A stretch of 62,652 nucleotides of DNA from the NCBI GenBank assembly GCA_030539495.1, contig JAUNRX010000006.1:1-62652 (forward strand), given 5' to 3'. Source of the stretch: a bacterium. GTDB lineage: Bacteria; Bacillota; Clostridia; Lachnospirales; Lachnospiraceae. Each line of letters opens with the position of its first letter. Position 1 is the first letter of the stretch. Positions 61,681 to 62,652 of the stretch are shown one piece after another. The notes beneath the pieces were generated by a model that saw nothing but the letters and a program-made list of their open reading frames with translations, searched no databases and was not told the DNA's origin. Position numbers and translations under genes: made by a program.

Positions 61681-62127
61681 TTATTTGGTAATTCTCTTTA
61701 TCTTTTGGTTCTTGTAATCGATCTCTATTTCCAATAACGTATGTTTTATAAAATCATCTAAGTTACTGATTGTAAATCTCTTTGCTTTAGTTTTCTTTTT
61801 GTACAAGCTCTTATCTAAATCGATGAATTTTATACGATCTGTCTCCATATGAAACTGTATCCATACAACTTGATCTGGTTCCTGAGTAGAGAACGTCGTT
61901 GTTTTATTAGGTAAACAAGTTGCTTTAATTTCAACACTTAGATCACCGTTTATTGCATCGTACTCTTTTCCCTTTAGATCTTTGTAACCAAGTATATGCC
62001 TACATAAGTTTTCTGAAAATAATACGGGTATATTAGGTACCCTATCTTTGCCAAATATTTTTACATGTACTTTCCATACTTCTTTATATGCGCTATAATA
62101 CTCTAAAATCTCTTGTTCTGTTATCAT
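61681..62127 (-). CDS. PD-(D/E)XK-type restriction-endonuclease-like protein
   Basis: A 148-residue soluble protein. A helical start (MITEQEILEYYSAYKEVW) is followed by a core like type II restriction enzymes: SENLCRHILGYKDLKGKEYD, then Asp-x(8)-Glu-x-Lys in YDAINGDLSVEIKAT (about 56-70) and a strand TTTFSTQEPDQVVWIQFHME. It recalls the Bsp6I-like group, but I cannot confirm that. No DNA methyltransferase is adjacent, so it would be an orphan. The ribosome site GGAAGTA on the minus strand is weak. Confidence 0.6.
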   Translation of the reverse strand: MITEQEILEYYSAYKEVWKVHVKIFGKDRVPNIPVLFSENLCRHILGYKDLKGKEYDAINGDLSVEIKATCLPNKTTTFSTQEPDQVVWIQFHMETDRIKFIDLDKSLYKKKTKAKRFTISNLDDFIKHTLLEIEIDYKNQKIKRITK

Positions 62128-62236
62128 TTAATTACTTCCTTATCCTTTTAAGTCAGCTTAAGTATAACCGACTTATTCTGTGATAAGCAACAAATATATG
62201 TTATAGCTTTCACGTCTGTTATTTCACTTGTTCTGT

Positions 62237-62652
62237 CTATTCCCAGTCTCCCTTTATTTGAAGTGGTGTACCTTCCTCCATAATCTTAAATCCATGTTTT
62301 AGATAGAATCCGACATTTCTCTTCTCCTCTGGGACAACATCTACATAGAGCAACTCTTTATACTCCTCTAATAGCATATGTAATAAGGTAGACGCTATCT
62401 GCTGCCCTTGATACTCTGGTTTTACGAGTAGGCAGTCAATCGTTGCTTGCCATATTCCATCATCTAGACCACGGATCAATCCAATTAATTGTTCACCATC
62501 CCATGCAGAGATTACGTGGCTTGAGTTCTCGAAAGCCTTCTTTAGACGCTCTGGAAAGTTCCCGGAATACCAATCTACTGCTTGAAATAGGCTTCTTATG
62601 AGCTTTTTACCAGTGTTCGAACGTATGTTCTCTCTCCTGTATTTTCTTATCT
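62237..62652 (-). CDS. GNAT-family N-acetyltransferase (5' end beyond window)
   Basis: The frame is open from the window edge, so only the first residues are missing; at least 138 residues are present. SAWDGEQLIGLIRGLDDG and IDCLLVKPEYQGQQIASTLL (acetyl-CoA loop Q-x-x-x-A/G) are typical, and NVGFYLKHGFKIMEEGTPLQ is the C-terminal motif. The substrate, a small amine or protein N-terminus, is unknown. It lies upstream of the nuclease-like gene on the same strand, with about 110 bases between. Confidence 0.85.
   Translation of the reverse strand, partial: IRKYRRENIRSNTGKKLIRSLFQAVDWYSGNFPERLKKAFENSSHVISAWDGEQLIGLIRGLDDGIWQATIDCLLVKPEYQGQQIASTLLHMLLEEYKELLYVDVVPEEKRNVGFYLKHGFKIMEEGTPLQIKGDWE

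Noticed and set aside
1..62652. CRISPR arrays, tRNA or rRNA genes, complete insertion sequences, replication origin boxes
   Set aside because: Looked for on both strands by eye; no regular spaced repeats, no CCA-type tRNA ends with cloverleaf arms, no rRNA motifs, no intact transposase with terminal repeats and no DnaA-box cluster were seen.

Overview
The window looks like chromosome from an anaerobic, spore-forming, plant-polysaccharide-degrading Firmicute, most likely a Lachnospiraceae relative of the phytofermentans group. The reasons are AT-rich DNA, strong AGGAGG-type ribosome sites, a LexA/YneA-type SOS pair with clostridial boxes, a secreted two-domain pectate lyase, a TRAP/GH105 oligogalacturonide locus, and several small genes with sporulation-type promoters. 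The species call is inference; no rRNA or tRNA gene is present to anchor it.

Layout. 1-5.4 kb: DUF1048-like membrane protein, a small basic protein behind a sigma-G-like promoter, a PARG/macrodomain-like protein, an array of TTGGGYAT hairpins, an SRPBCC protein, a DMT transporter and a PAP2 phosphatase. 5.5-9.3 kb: cyclopropane fatty acid synthase, a second small protein behind a sigma-G-like promoter, a three-hairpin segment, an esterase, and two YeeE/YedE half-transporters. 9.4-18.9 kb: PL1-PL9 pectate lyase, asparagine synthetase, and a response regulator/ABC/ABC/histidine kinase cassette. 18.9-24.7 kb: two Cys/Asn/Gly-rich coat-like proteins with sigma-K-like promoters, a structured repeat (copy A), a four-helix protein, an MprF-type flippase, a tocopherol-cyclase-like protein, an FAD dehydrogenase and lexA. 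24.8-34.8 kb: yneA-like SOS gene, antiporter, cyclophilin lipoprotein, HAD phosphatase, MATE pump, CsoR-family regulator with a CbiMQO Ni/Co transporter, arsenate-reductase-like protein, a P-loop protein and VanZ. 34.9-45.4 kb: a giant Vps62/FG-GAP protein, a Crp regulator, a hydrolase, an IS256 remnant, a XerS-like recombinase, an ABC exporter, an amidase and TtcA. 45.5-52.8 kb: AraC regulator divergent from TRAP-GH105, cytidine deaminase, a membrane protein with an apparent ACG start and two small proteins. 52.9-57.7 kb: transglutaminase lipoprotein, sigma/anti-sigma pair, RHH protein, nitroreductase. 57.7-62.7 kb: structured repeat copy B, about 2 kb without a large gene that includes a candidate structured RNA, a broken C_GCAxxG_C_C gene, a lipoprotein hydrolase, an orphan nuclease and a GNAT cut by the window edge.

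How the genes work together. Pectin use links the secreted lyase to the AraC-TRAP-GH105 locus. Metal homeostasis links the CsoR-family repressor, a C-tract operator and CbiMQO. The SOS response links LexA and the YneA-like division inhibitor. Sporulation links four small genes through sigma-G-like (891-919, 6685-6714) and sigma-K-like (18870-18896, 19231-19257) promoters.

The strongest candidates for something undescribed are (1) a dispersed, structured intergenic element about 130-190 nt long, in three copies plus one shortened derivative, whose stems keep pairing while their sequence changes; (2) the four sporulation-promoter small proteins; and (3) the gene-poor 57.7-59.8 kb stretch with a likely structured RNA. 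None has been tested by search or folding here.
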